Shown: positions 9,859 to 19,747 of the stretch, piece after piece | Layout: each line of letters opens with the position of its first letter | How positions within the stretch are numbered: the first letter of the stretch is position 1 | Source of the DNA: Hemicentrotus pulcherrimus | Lineage: Eukaryota; Echinodermata; Echinoidea; Camarodonta; Strongylocentrotidae | Reading direction: 5' to 3' | Assembly (NCBI GenBank): GCA_003118195.1 | Contig: BEXV01000331.1 | Span: forward strand, 58,010-77,756 | Length of the DNA stretch: 19,747 nucleotides | Notes under the pieces: generated by a model | Seen by the model: the letters and a program-made list of their open reading frames with translations, nothing else | The model's database searches: none | What the model was told of the DNA's origin: nothing | Position numbers and translations under genes: made by a program

Positions 9859-9932
9859 CACTTTGTTCAGGCTGTACCAACATTTGTCCAGACCTCTTCA
9901 CATCATCAAACTTGGCATAAATAATAGATAAC
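9859..9932 (-). CDS. CLASP: CLASP exon, end of TOG1 (YAKFDDVKRSGQM block)
   Basis: This is a 74-nt exon between an acceptor ending CTACAG and the donor GTAAGTAATA. Its first G completes the Arg codon from the previous exon. Then 24 codons follow (LSIIYAKFDDVKRSGQM then LVQPEQS), and the exon ends with one base (phase 1). It corresponds to the vertebrate stretch LNVIFTKFDEVQKSGNM, which closes TOG1 before the disordered Ser/Pro-rich linker. In vertebrate CLASP2 the alternative short isoforms join the common coding sequence at about this point. That makes the phase-1 donor important for interpreting the proline-rich exon 3.5 kb downstream. The following constitutive linker exon was not found in the window. 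Confidence 0.91.
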
Positions 9933-10160
9933 CTGTAGACAATAGATCAGATGCATATTATTAAGAATATATATATAATTGCTTTCATACTATATTTACA
10001 CTGTCCTATAGTTATAAAAAAAATCAAACAAACAGCTTGTAAAAAGTTGAGGAGCCAACAGACGATAGAACCAGAATATGATAAAATTATGCAAAATTGA
10101 AGAAAAATACAGCTGAAGAGATAAAACTTGTTTGTGTCTGTGATTCATTTGGGTTTTATT

Positions 10161-10192
10161 TTTGTTTGTTTGTTTGTTTGTTTGTTTGTTTG
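10161..10192. repeat. (TTTG)8 microsatellite
   Basis: This is a perfect tetranucleotide array between two CLASP exons (9932 and 10407), inside the 474-bp intron. The Lys-Gln-Thr-Asn run in the minus-strand frame is simply this array read as protein. Confidence 0.97.
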
Positions 10193-10406
10193 TTTTTTCT
10201 TCATTATTATTAACAGAAGATGCACATAAATGCCACGTATACACATTGTTGCCCATAGTATGTTGACAAAATATTTTTAGTCAAGTAGCTGCAGTAAATC
10301 TAGTTTCACTTGATCTATGAATATTTAACAATAGTGATGAAAATGATGATAAAAGTGTTAAATTACACATGATTAAAAATAAAGCGGACTTTAAAGAGTG
10401 ACTTAC

Positions 10407-10504
10407 CTTGATGATGGAATGCCCTTTTTACCCAGGTCTATCCTAACCTTCTCTCCTACATGTCTGTATATCTCAACTAGAGTGTTGATTGCTGTGTCTC
10501 TCAC
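10407..10504 (-). CDS. CLASP: CLASP exon, TOG1 HEAT repeat (NTLVEIYRHVGEKVR block)
   Basis: This is a 98-nt exon with an acceptor ending CTTCCAG and a donor GTAAGTCAC. It enters in phase 0 with GTG and leaves in phase 2 (the AG of a split Arg codon). Its 32 codons include VRDTAINTLVEIYRHVGEK then VRIDLGKKGIPSS. The vertebrate CLASP counterpart is VRDAAINSLVEIYRHVGER then VRADLSKKGLPQS. Near-identity over the VEIYRHVGE helix is decisive. It lies 438 bp downstream of the previous exon. Confidence 0.94.
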
Positions 10505-10942
10505 CTGGAAGTCAAACAGATTTAACATACATCATTAGGATTTAATGGATTATGTAAACATATGCATCCACATATGGGCAACCATGTTCTATAATTTGTA
10601 TTTATGGACACTGACTGTACATATATGTATACATTGCACAAGAAAAATGAAAAGCCTTGTAAAGTAAAGCATTGAGACTGGGGATAATTTTGGTTTCCCT
10701 ATATATCTGATTGAAGAATCGACAAAACTTTTAGAAACACAGAAAAAACCTGATTGACTTTTGAAAAGTAGGATTTTGAATGAACATTGAAACAAGATTA
10801 TTTCGACCATCATTTCCTGTTTTAAATAAAAAGATATGTTTTTATTGAATGACAAACAATAAATCAGTTGCCTTCTACAATCATTTATGTATGGTTTACC
10901 GAGAAAACAAGTAGAAATGGAGCAAACAAGTAGAATACTTAC

Positions 10943-11018
10943 TTGACTGTTAGGATCCCCGAGAAGCTTGCATATTGATGGAACTATTTTATTTAGTAAT
11001 AATGAATTGGCACCAAAT
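10943..11018 (-). CDS. CLASP: CLASP exon, TOG1 (KIVPSICKLLGDPNSQ block)
   Basis: This is a 76-nt exon between the acceptor ATCTTACAG and the donor GTAAGTATT. Its first base completes the Val codon split with the previous exon, then 25 codons follow to an exact phase-0 end. The protein contains FGANSLLLNKIVPSICK then LLGDPNSQ. It closely matches the vertebrate CLASP TOG1 stretch SGAQTLTLSKIVPHICN then LLGDPNSQ. This is the most strongly conserved part of the set and anchors the family call. The open frame continues past the donor into intron sequence rich in T and A, so the long reading frame there (to 10589) is not the real exon boundary. Confidence 0.94.
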
Positions 11019-11295
11019 CTGTAAGATAAAAAGAGATTCAATGTATTGGTTATTAGGTTATCAGGAATTCCTTAACTTACATAATTGTGAAAAGATAAAA
11101 GACAATATTTAGACCAAAAAAGTATCTGTTTTCTGTTCCCAATAGAAAAATACATGTACATGTAGTTACATTACCTACCACACAAACATATAATTATATA
11201 ATTAAAATATAGGGGTGCAAATCTAATAAGGGAGCCTTTAACTGTTACTTGCATTTTTAATTTAAGAAAAATGACAGCTAAAGGGGAAGAAAAAA

Positions 11296-11331
11296 AATCT
11301 GAAATCTGAAATCTGAAATAAATCTGAAATC
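11296..11331. repeat. AATCTGA heptamer array
   Basis: Three perfect AATCTGA units are followed, after a 4-base interruption, by a fourth and a partial fifth. Confidence 0.9.
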
Positions 11332-14300
11332 AGGCAGTTTTAAATCTAAATGGTAGTTGGTAAAGTATTTTTTGTATGGTGGGGTCATGAGGAGAACCAT
11401 TGAAGCATGGAATAGAGAAAGGGGGCGGAAGTTGAGTATTGGTTAATAAGTAAATAACGATATGAAATGACTTTATCTAAATTCAAGCATAACCTCCTCA
11501 CAGCTGAAGAAAAATTGTCAAAGCGAAACACTACAGACAGATGAATTAAATCAATTAAGACTTCAATTAAAAATATAAAAAATAATGACTTTAACTCATT
11601 TCACCAATTCTTAATTCATGTGCACTATGCTTGTCATCAAAATGAAACTACTACCGGTATACAAACAGTACACATACAATGTACACCTACATGTACAAGC
11701 CTAAATGTATGTAAAGGTATACACTTGAGTAGGCTCATTCACTGTCCTTGTAATTTTTACAGTTGGCTTAACAATCCTTGATTGAATCAAATAAATCAAA
11801 ATACATGCCATGTTTCTGATCATCTTAACTTATTCTATTTTGCATTTGCAGATTGTAAATAGAAATGCTCTCACGCTACATAAACACACAACAGAATGTT
11901 TCTAGCCTTGAAAATTTAACCACAAAATACAATACAATATACAGATATAATGCATACAGTACTTGTACATGTACATGTACAAATATAAATGCACACAGTC
12001 TAGTCAGATTTGCTTTCAACATAATTCATCAAAAAATCGTTATGTAAATCACATCATTACGTGTACCAAATATTTCTCTTAAGCAACAACGAATATCAAC
12101 AAATTCATGATACATGTAGGCGGGACTTGTTTATCTCTTGAGATAATTATACATTGTAATACACCTGCCTCCCTAGCCTACATGTACATTGATTGATACA
12201 TGTAGATGATGCATCTGTGTATTGCATGACTTTATGTGTGTGCAGACATTGAACAGAGAGGGGATGAAAGAGGGCAGTATTTCAGTTTGAAGAGGAAGCA
12301 TTTCACAGTGTTCATCGCACCACAGTGTACACTGCATAATGTACAGCATCGTTGTGAGACTGCGATATCGGTAGCTCCTATTACAAGCCGAGTTTGAATG
12401 AATCATTCCTGGCGGGGCTGCTAAAGAAAGGTCATGACTCGTTATTCTGAAGAGCCTGCTCATTAGAACCCAGGCAAAGTGTGCCCTCATAGTTCAATGT
12501 AAGCAGAGTCTGCATAAAATTCATGGAGGGATGCTACACATACAAGCAGTTGTTTAGCCATGCTATCAACACTGTGTGCTCTGTATAATATATTCCTTTT
12601 GCATGACATTCAGAGGCATTAAAGAAAATGCAATTACATGTACATACAACAAAGATACAAACACAGACCATTAATGGGAAGAGAGAGAGAGAATTTCAGG
12701 AAATCCTAACATGATCTAGATTCTAGAAAGAAAAAAATGTTCATGTAAAATACAAACCATCACAAACAGTTTCCTATCAACTGATGTTCATGTAGGCTTA
12801 CGTGGAAGCTTGCAGAAAACACACAAGTTTATTGGGTTTATTCAATAACTCATAACCCTTTTCTTTTTCCAAACAGAAATAAAAAAGAATTCTTATTCCA
12901 TTTATCTGCTGAGAACCAGAAGGATGTTAAGTCTCGATACATGTAAAAGAATACTGTATGAACTAACACACATCTGGCTTTCAGTAGTATGTACATGTCC
13001 TACTGGCCATTAATTCAATCATAAAGTGCACTGATTTTCCACACTTGATCATTAAGCCTCCAGACATGTCAATTTTCAGGGAGAGGCAAAAAGAGCTTCT
13101 TTTGACAAACATTGCATGCTATCTAGGTGAGACACTCATTACATGTGTGATTCATCCACTAATTCAATGTGAAGATACCCATTAATACATTATTGCCTGT
13201 GAAAAAATAAAGGACACTAATTCTGATGTTTGCCCTGTCTCTATCGAGTCACTGCATCCTGCAACTGTCTATCTATTGCATTGGTATTTTTATACCAACA
13301 GGAAGGAAGGACTCAAAGCAAAATGTAAAATGTAGGAAGGCCTGTAGCATTTATATTGAGTGGATGTCCACTCTAGGCTTGGTTTCGTTCATGAATAAGA
13401 GAAAAATGGCGAGAGCAAAACAGTGAATAAAAGGGAAATCAGACAAAGGATAAGAAAGAGAATGACAAAATAATGAGGGCTTGAAGATCACTATTGAAAT
13501 CAGCAACTCTATATTTTTTCTATTTGTGACCCTCCATTTGTTCGTTTTTGTTTTCTCCATGTTTTCTCTTTCCAGAGAATCTTTCAAATATTTCTGTACT
13601 TCACGGTTGATGAAATACTTCTTTCAAAGAGGACGAACAGCAGACAGTTTGTTGCCAAAAACACAGTCTGTTGAAAGGAGCATAAACTCTGTGATGGAGT
13701 ACATGTATTTGCCCTTAGCAGAAGGTATAGTCTGGCATACTAATAAGAAACTCTATTCCTAGGAGTAGAATTCACAAAATTCTTATACAAAATAATTACG
13801 GTAAAGATTGCAAAGAAATTACAATGACATTTGTCATTAATTACTCTAATGTACATGCACCTTTAGCACTATCTTATATTGGATTTGCATTAATATTATA
13901 AGTATTTTGCTTTAATTCAACTATACTTGATTTCAGGGTGTACTACATGTAACTGCATTTACCCCTTTAAAGCAGAAGGAAGTATGGGATATCTAATTGT
14001 AATAACATAATAATGTCATATTAATCCTACACTTGTACAAAACATATCCTTGTATAAAAGTTAAGATCTGAAGACTTCACCTTCGAACCTAGTTCATTGA
14101 ATATCATATTACCTTTCAGCTATTAATAGTATTACCAATTAATTTTCCATTTTTCTCATTCTAAGGGCTGTGTGATTGATATTCAAGGCAATGGGGATTA
14201 TGACTCAAAAGGAAAAAATTATGAATTCACCACATATGAAAGGACAATTTATTTTCAGACACAGTAAATGTTTCTTGTTTTCAGTCAATTTCACATTGGG

Positions 14301-14564
14301 GCTCAATGTACCTGCATTATTATAGAGCTAATGAGCGCACACCCATTCTCCACACAAGGCACTTCACTACATGAATGATCGCCTCAATCAACATAACAAA
14401 TAACGCATGAAGGAGGTACTGGCAGGCCGCCCATTTCTGTGCAGTTAATCAGTAAGCTGCAATGATGCCCAATACAGCCAAAGAGGGTGACTCAAAATTC
14501 ATTCCATCTAGGCTTTCTCTCTGAAGACTTGACATTGGAGGGTTGAATAATGAAAGCCTTCACG

Positions 14565-14601
14565 TCTCTCTCTCTCTCTATCTCTCTCTGTCTGTCTGTC
14601 T
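14565..14601. repeat. (TC)n / (TCTG)n compound microsatellite
   Basis: A TC run with one TA interruption passes into three TCTG units. Confidence 0.93.
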
Positions 14602-16187
14602 ACCAGCCCCCTTCCCCCTCTCAAGAGATTGTTTCAGATGAGTTTGGTGTTTTATTTCAAAGCTCATCAAAATAACAATCCCCATTTCTCATTATCATTT
14701 ATTTTGGTAGAAGAGATTTTTCCATAAGGGGAATTCCCTACTGATTACAAAGGATGACATCATCACTCAGTCAACTACACATTGAAATAGAAAATTTAAT
14801 TTAAAAAAAGGGCTGACAAAAAAAAGCTGATTATCTGGCTGAGGGTAATGACTTGCAGTTCACAGAGAAAAATCATTGATTGACCAGTTTCCTAGCTATG
14901 AACCTGAAAAGATTAAGAACATCTTTCTTATTTCCATTCGTACCTAAACAGTGGAGTAATATTTTAATGAAAAGGTCATCAATCACTGAAACTAATTAAT
15001 GAATATGATTATAAATCTGTCAATGTACAACCTCACAAATAGTTGGTTATTTAAAATAGCATTTATTTACATCCGGGTTTACCAGTTTCTATACTATTCA
15101 ATAAGTTATGCTTAATAGGATATGGGGATGAACAAAACAAATAATCATCAATTATCATCTTGACTGTCTCATCATGTGTTACACTTGACTATATAACAGG
15201 TTTGTCACTCAGATCTGCATAGTTTCACCCTTCCTTAAATAGAGATGAGATGGAATAAACTTTCCACTATAAGATGTCTGCAATTACCTAATCAATATTG
15301 GGCATGACACTGCATAGACCAGAATCTTAATTCAGTCGACTCTCTCTCTGTGGGGGATCCATTAGAGAATCGTAACCCAACACTGAGGGGAGGGGGAATA
15401 CATACCACAAAATAAACAAAGTCTCAGGACAATTTATCATTCAAATTATTGTGAATGCTCACAGGTGCACATAGAATACACCTGGCATATTTTCAAAAAT
15501 AATTGATTTTCATCCACTTAAATTAGAACATGCTTCTTTCTGGAAAATGCTGTATCTATTCTAGGATTCAATGAACAAGTAGGCTGTATGCAAAGAAAGA
15601 AAGGGATGCAAAGAAGGGCTCAAATCTGGAAATGCCTAAAGTCTGATACAAACATCTTCTTTTTCTTGAACCATATCATGAAAAGGATCCTTCCCTACGC
15701 TATTTAGAGTAAGGCCTACTCTAATTTTCAATTGTTTTGAACAAATAATTTTGATCAAAAATCTTTTGCTACATGATTGGAATGGCATCCACAATTTTTT
15801 TTTTCTTCATTTCAGTAAATAATCCTAGTCTCCCACTAATCATACACGTGTATCAGGCAAACATATACACACAAAAAAAGCAACCCAAAACAGAATTACA
15901 GAAAATATACTGCTGTAAAATAAGGGAGATACACCTGAGAACATGCACATGCAGATCTCAAAGCAGCTGAATTATGTACAAATAAGTAGGAAAGAGAATG
16001 AAAGAAAAACACACAGGAAGTACTTTTGAAGCTAATTTTTTTTTCTTCTTTTCAATAGAACTATCAAGCAAATCATCCCCACTGTCCGGAGTAAAATGCA
16101 TGAAATAGAAATGTTCATGAAAGGGCGTGATTCAAGGATAAAGAAGTTCTGTCAGACATATCAATTGTCACTGAAAGGAATACTTAC

Positions 16188-16279
16188 ACATTAATTGTCT
16201 GCATTAAACATAGTAGAACTTCCTCTCGAACACGCCAGCCTTTGTGCGAAAATCCCTTCATTAGCCTCTCAAATACAAA
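16188..16279 (-). CDS. CLASP: CLASP exon, TOG1 HEAT repeat (HKGWRVREEVLLCL block)
   Basis: This is a 92-nt coding exon. It begins after the acceptor TCTTTACAG and ends before the donor GTAAGTATT. It enters in phase 0 and leaves in phase 2 (final GT completes a Val codon with the A of the next exon). The 30 whole codons read FVFERLMKGFSHKGW followed by RVREEVLLCLMQTIN. From memory of the family this aligns with the vertebrate CLASP block YVWDRMLGGFKHKNF followed by RTREGICLCLIATLN, which is a HEAT-repeat helix pair in TOG1. Conservation of the F-K-H-K and R-x-R-E positions makes the assignment firm. I found no convincing upstream exon between here and the right end of the window, so the preceding intron is probably longer than 3.4 kb. 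Confidence 0.92.
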
Positions 16280-17810
16280 CTGTAAAGAGTTAGAAAGAAG
16301 CAAATTGAAATATCAATGTAGAACTAAAGCAATTTATAAGCATGAATTCATTGCTTTTTAATATGGAAGAAGTGATACTAGATGGAGAAAAAAAAATTTT
16401 TACTACAATCTTCATTTAGTACAATAAATTAATAAATCACGGTCTACAAAAAAAAAGTCTGTATAAAATCTCGGCAAAGTGCATATTGAAAAATAAAATT
16501 TGATTCTTCCAAAATATGTTGTCCAATGGAAAAAGAAAAGAAAGGTGTAAAATGTGAATCTTTTAGTTACAATTTATTTGTTCATAAAAGTATAGTTTTT
16601 ATAGACTCAGGCCCAAATTAACTCAATATTAGTATTCAGCAGGTTAATATTTAGCTATTTACTAATTTCATAGTTAGGTATTCAACAAGTCTTGATATCA
16701 GGCTAGATGTTTCATGGTCCGATGATGGGACAGACAAGATGTTTACACTGGAGGAGCTCTCAATCTACTCCACTGACTAATGTGGGAGGGATCGTTCACC
16801 ATCGCTCACGGCACATACTTGTAACTCAACAGCCCAACATGAAACACATCATAGGGATCCCTTGTAATACCTTTGGGCAGGCGTTTTTCTTCTCCATCAG
16901 GCCAATACACATGAATGTATGTCTATGCCCCTGAACATAGAAGACATACCTGTGCCCCTTTGCAAATGAGCATGCATGACTGCAATGTGATCGCAAGAAT
17001 TCTGATTGCACCCACGTTCCGAACAAGTCTCCTACAAATGTGACTACCGTTATTCCTCATTGTACATCTACATTGTAAGCACGCTTATTTTACAGAATAT
17101 AGCCCTTTGAAGATTATACTAGAAGAACTGTTTGGAAAATGATTATCTACATGTACAATGCATAAACAAGCGGCATTGACTACATGTATTCTTTAAAAAC
17201 TGCATAAAAAGGGAAGAGGAAATCAGGATATAAGAATATCAGATACATCTATTAAAAATTTGCTGAAAAATATTGTAAATTTACAGAATATTCAAAAACG
17301 TTTCCATATCAAGGTATGGATGTACTTGAACACAGTAATTTAAATCCAACCAAGTAATCTAATTTTTCATCGTCACTAAATACAATTTCATATAAACACT
17401 GCTTCATACAAACACATGCAGGTACAGTATATTCACTTGTCAATGCACCTGTATGAAGTGCAAGTATTTTACATGTAAAGAGCTTATTGATCCATGAAGT
17501 TGAAATTTGTTCTCGGTAACGGTTGCTTTTATTATATAGTACAGTTACTTTTTAGAGGTTTGGATTTATTCATTGTAAAACTTATTTGCTTAGTTTTTAG
17601 TGAAATGTCTAAAAGTTCTACGCTGCATACCAACTGTGACAATTACAACTTTTTTCATAGACCTGCATGTACAGTACATGTATACAATTGATCTGCAATA
17701 CACCATTGCATTCCTCTAAAAAACAGGAGTTATGTTTTGATATCGAACTGTGACACCAATTTCAAATTAAAGATACTGTACATGTACATGTAAGCCTTTA
17801 TATTCAGTTT

Positions 17811-17846
17811 TGTAAATGTAAACTGTAAACTGTAAACTGTAAACTG
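17811..17846. repeat. TGTAAAC heptamer array
   Basis: Four perfect TGTAAAC units (17817-17844) are preceded by a TGTAAA and followed by TGTG. A double TACATGTA lies just upstream (17779-17792). Confidence 0.93.
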
Positions 17847-18316
17847 TGCCTTTTTTACAGAACACATTTCTATTTTAGTTTTATTCCATTATATCTCAAC
17901 AAAATTCACTGAAAAGGAATAATATCCTGACATACACTACAAACAAACAATCAAGTTAGAGTACTCTTGTAAACTTTAATCAAAACAGTTTTATCAATTA
18001 GTTTACGTACTTAACAGTCATTCAAACTATCCAACAGAATCAATTGTTTCAAAAAATAACTGCCATCCCACTTCCCGGCCCGAAACCTAAAAAAGAGAGT
18101 GTTCACTGTACTGTACATCACAACTTCTTGAACACAATGTTGATTCTCTGCAAAAAGGTGACACCACCAAACATGCAGAGTCAGAAGAGAAAAAGAACCT
18201 GTCTATATTGGTGTGCTATCAAATATTGATTGACCTAGATCAGCAAAATCCCTAAGGTAAATTGGACGTTGCAACTTGATCATTGATTCTAGGCAGGTTG
18301 AAGCTTCAACACTTTC

Positions 18317-18595
18317 ATGAAAAGCAAGGAAATATTTTCCAAGCAGGAGGATAAACAGTGTGTATTTGTGTACAATGCACAGAGGCAATAAAAGATAGGG
18401 CCCAGGACACACATCACAATACAGAAAAGTAGTTTTAAAGAAGTACACGCATGATGGAGCTTGATACTGGATGAAAAGCAAGGTAATGTTTCCAAGCAGA
18501 ATGGCAAACAGTGTGTCGCATTACAATGCATAGAAGAGACACTCAATGATAGGACCCAAGACGTACATGAAAAATCACTATCACAACATTGCAAA
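18317..18595. repeat. Diverged direct duplication, 154-base spacing
   Basis: The segment at 18317-18413 (ATGAAAAGCAAGGAAAT start) recurs at 18471-18568 with substitutions and small indels. Shared landmarks in order are TTTCCAAGCAG, AAACAGTGTGT, ACAATGCA and GATAGG-CCCA. A perfect 14-base palindrome (GTTGAAGCTTCAAC, 18297-18310) precedes the first copy. No coding frame is preserved between copies, so this is an old non-coding duplication or two neighbouring copies of a repeat. Confidence 0.7.
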
Positions 18596-19429
18596 GGAAT
18601 TTCCTCAACTAGATGTTGAATTCATTATAGAAGAAGGGGGTTAATATATTACAAGTGACCAAATTTCAGCAGGACACCCATATCTTTTCATCTACTGAAG
18701 TTTAAATGTCCGACTTGAAAGTAAGCCACACATTGCACTGATTGCAGGCAGGGAAATATACAATATGACATGAGTGACCCGCTGGTTATAAAAGCAATAA
18801 TCTCATATAATTCCAGAAATGTGTAATCCTTCCAAGTTCACAAACAAAATAAAAGGTTATTTCACTGTTTTATGCAGGAGTAAAATAAAATATGATCTTG
18901 TACAGTGATAAAGGTCAACTTTTCACATACATTGTAGAGCCACTTCAGGCCCTTTCTTACGGATAGGTTGACGATGCAAACACCAAACCAAATTCACTTG
19001 TCTCAAAGCAAATAGACCGTGACAAAACCCAACCACTGAGATTATTCTAACGTACACCAAAACAAAAACACTGTTTTTAGAACGAGTCATGTGACTGATG
19101 TCAAACATGTAAAATCCCAGAGTTCTTTAAATCCTTATCTCCTTTGATAAAGGGGTGGGAGTAGAGCTATGGAGGACTCAGTAAAGTAAAAGCTGTTGGA
19201 AAAATACATGTTACACCAATTCCCTTCTAAAAAAAGCCTCATTTGTGTATCAAGCAATAGAATTTGAGATTTACATGGACACATCATTTTTTCCCTTTCA
19301 TTCAATTGTTATCTTCTTATCTCCTACCCAAGGACCAATTCCCTCTTGTCCTTTCCTTCAAAAACCCTCATACATGTACATGTATGGGTAGGTCTGTTTA
19401 ATGCAACAAAATGTTTTAGTGCTGTCATC

Positions 19430-19747
19430 GAGAAAAAAAATCTTTGTCGACATTTTAGCCGACAACGACACATTGTCGACAGATGGTTGGAACCACTTTA
19501 CGCACGACTAGTGATCAGTTCTTGTGCTAAATGATCGAAAATATGATTATTTAGCACCCAAGAACATGTTTCAGTTGTTTGTAGATTTACGAACAGCTTT
19601 TATGAAACATCCCCAGGCCATGCAGACCGACCGGTACGGCCGGCCGGCATGCATGCCAACAATTGTTCGTGAATGATTTTTATTTGCTGCAGCAGTGTAA
19701 GTAAGATGACCGATTTCGAGTTTGTGTTCACTTTGAAATACAAATTA
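19430..19747. other. CpG-rich, palindrome-rich right edge
   Basis: About 17 CpG dinucleotides occur in 290 bases, compared with near absence over the preceding kilobases. Palindromes include two GTCGAC sites about 28 bases apart, CCGGCCGG, GGCATGCATGCC and a 48-base hairpin (19518-19565). The longest plus-strand frame is short and unconvincing. It could be a promoter, a hypomethylated regulatory island or the edge of a CpG-rich transposon; the window ends before this can be settled. Confidence 0.4.
19518..19565. other. Imperfect hairpin with conserved-looking stem
   Basis: The left arm is GTTCTTG-TGCTAAAT-G-ATC and the right arm is its complement, with one mismatch and a two-base bulge (CC) on the right side. 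The loop is about 8 A/T-rich bases. Either strand can form it. It is too short for a typical miRNA precursor and is more likely a transposon or regulatory palindrome. Confidence 0.45.

Larger units (their letters stand above)
11019..16187 (-). other. CLASP: 5.2-kb CLASP intron
   Basis: This intron has a consensus minus-strand donor (GTAAGTATT) at 16187 and acceptor (ATCTTACAG) at 11019. It holds an AATCTGA array, a TC/TCTG microsatellite and twelve TACATGTA octamers between 11151 and 13951. Two less AT-rich segments (about 12140-12520 and 14290-14760) contain homeodomain-like TAAT cores and could be regulatory. No nested gene is recognised. Confidence 0.75.
9859..16279 (-). other. CLASP: CLASP gene, partial: span of four TOG1-domain exons
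   Basis: This is the span of a split gene on the minus strand encoding a CLIP-associating protein. Such proteins bind microtubule plus ends and the lattice and promote rescue through arrayed TOG (HEAT-repeat) domains. The four exons are 16279-16188 (92 nt), 11018-10943 (76 nt), 10504-10407 (98 nt) and 9932-9859 (74 nt). Their intervening introns are 5169, 438 and 474 bp. Exon phases chain correctly (0 in, 2, 0, 2, then 1 out), giving about 112 residues with no stop. The order and spacing of conserved blocks match the later HEAT repeats of the first TOG domain of vertebrate CLASP1/2, as I know that family. The window holds neither the start codon, the N-terminal half of TOG1, nor the downstream exons (SxIP region, TOG2, TOG3, C-terminal domain). 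The gene therefore extends beyond both visible ends of this exon set. Confidence 0.92.
16280..19429. other. Non-coding stretch upstream of first visible CLASP exon
   Basis: This is presumed CLASP intron. A segment at about 16700-17040 is richer in G and C than its surroundings but offers no consistent exon on either strand. The stretch holds the heptamer array and the diverged duplication listed separately. I looked for the earlier TOG1 exons expected here and did not find them. Confidence 0.5.

Noticed and set aside
9996..10256. Minus-strand 86-codon frame with Lys-Gln-Thr-Asn repeats
   Set aside because: It is the (TTTG)8 array read in frame, inside a CLASP intron.
10589..11041. Minus-strand 150-codon frame taken as a whole gene
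   Set aside because: Only 11018-10943 is coding (CLASP exon); the rest runs through a consensus donor into AT-rich intron.
16707..17026. Frames on both strands in a GC-richer patch as an earlier CLASP TOG1 exon
   Set aside because: Neither strand resembles TOG1 and no consistent acceptor-donor pair with phase 0 exit was found.
1..19747. CRISPR arrays, bacterial operons, tRNA or rRNA genes
   Set aside because: No regularly spaced direct repeats, no Shine-Dalgarno-led gene series and no recognisable structural RNA were seen; the splice structure is eukaryotic.

Overview
The window looks like nuclear DNA from a marine invertebrate animal, most likely a deuterostome such as an echinoderm. The evidence is AT-rich sequence, short exons with GT/AG splice sites separated by kilobase introns, microsatellites, MITE-like elements, a dispersed repeat of a type I associate with sea-urchin-like genomes, and strong over-use of the palindrome TACATGTA. 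There is no sign of bacterial gene organisation. The species assignment is inference.

The one gene I recognise with confidence is a minus-strand CLASP (CLIP-associating protein, a microtubule plus-end stabiliser of the TOG/HEAT-repeat class). Four consecutive coding exons lie at 16279-16188, 11018-10943, 10504-10407 and 9932-9859. All have consensus splice sites and phases that join perfectly. Together they encode about 112 residues covering the C-terminal half of the first TOG domain. The exons before (N-terminus) and after (rest of the protein) are not visible here.

Reading downstream on the minus strand, the large intron after the last TOG1 exon holds a well-formed coding exon at 6387-5943. 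It starts with ATG, encodes 148 residues including a long polyproline tract, and ends in a consensus donor in the same phase (1) as the TOG1 exon above it. The simplest reading is an alternative first exon giving a CLASP isoform without TOG1, as vertebrate CLASP2 beta/gamma isoforms do. A competing reading is a separate same-strand gene that ends in a possible terminal exon at 1136-931, which also has a phase-1 acceptor. A CpG-rich, promoter-like stretch (about 7040-7330) lies upstream of the proline-rich exon. On its other side is a plus-strand ATG and splice donor (7318-7412), so a bidirectional promoter is possible.

The rest is intronic or intergenic. It holds an (AAT)13 microsatellite joined to a dispersed repeat (1223-1500), a nested fold-back element (3246-3589), and a 436-bp MITE with perfect 27-bp terminal inverted repeats (4600-5035). 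It also holds several simple repeats, a diverged duplication (18317-18595), and a CpG-rich, palindrome-rich right edge (19430-19747).
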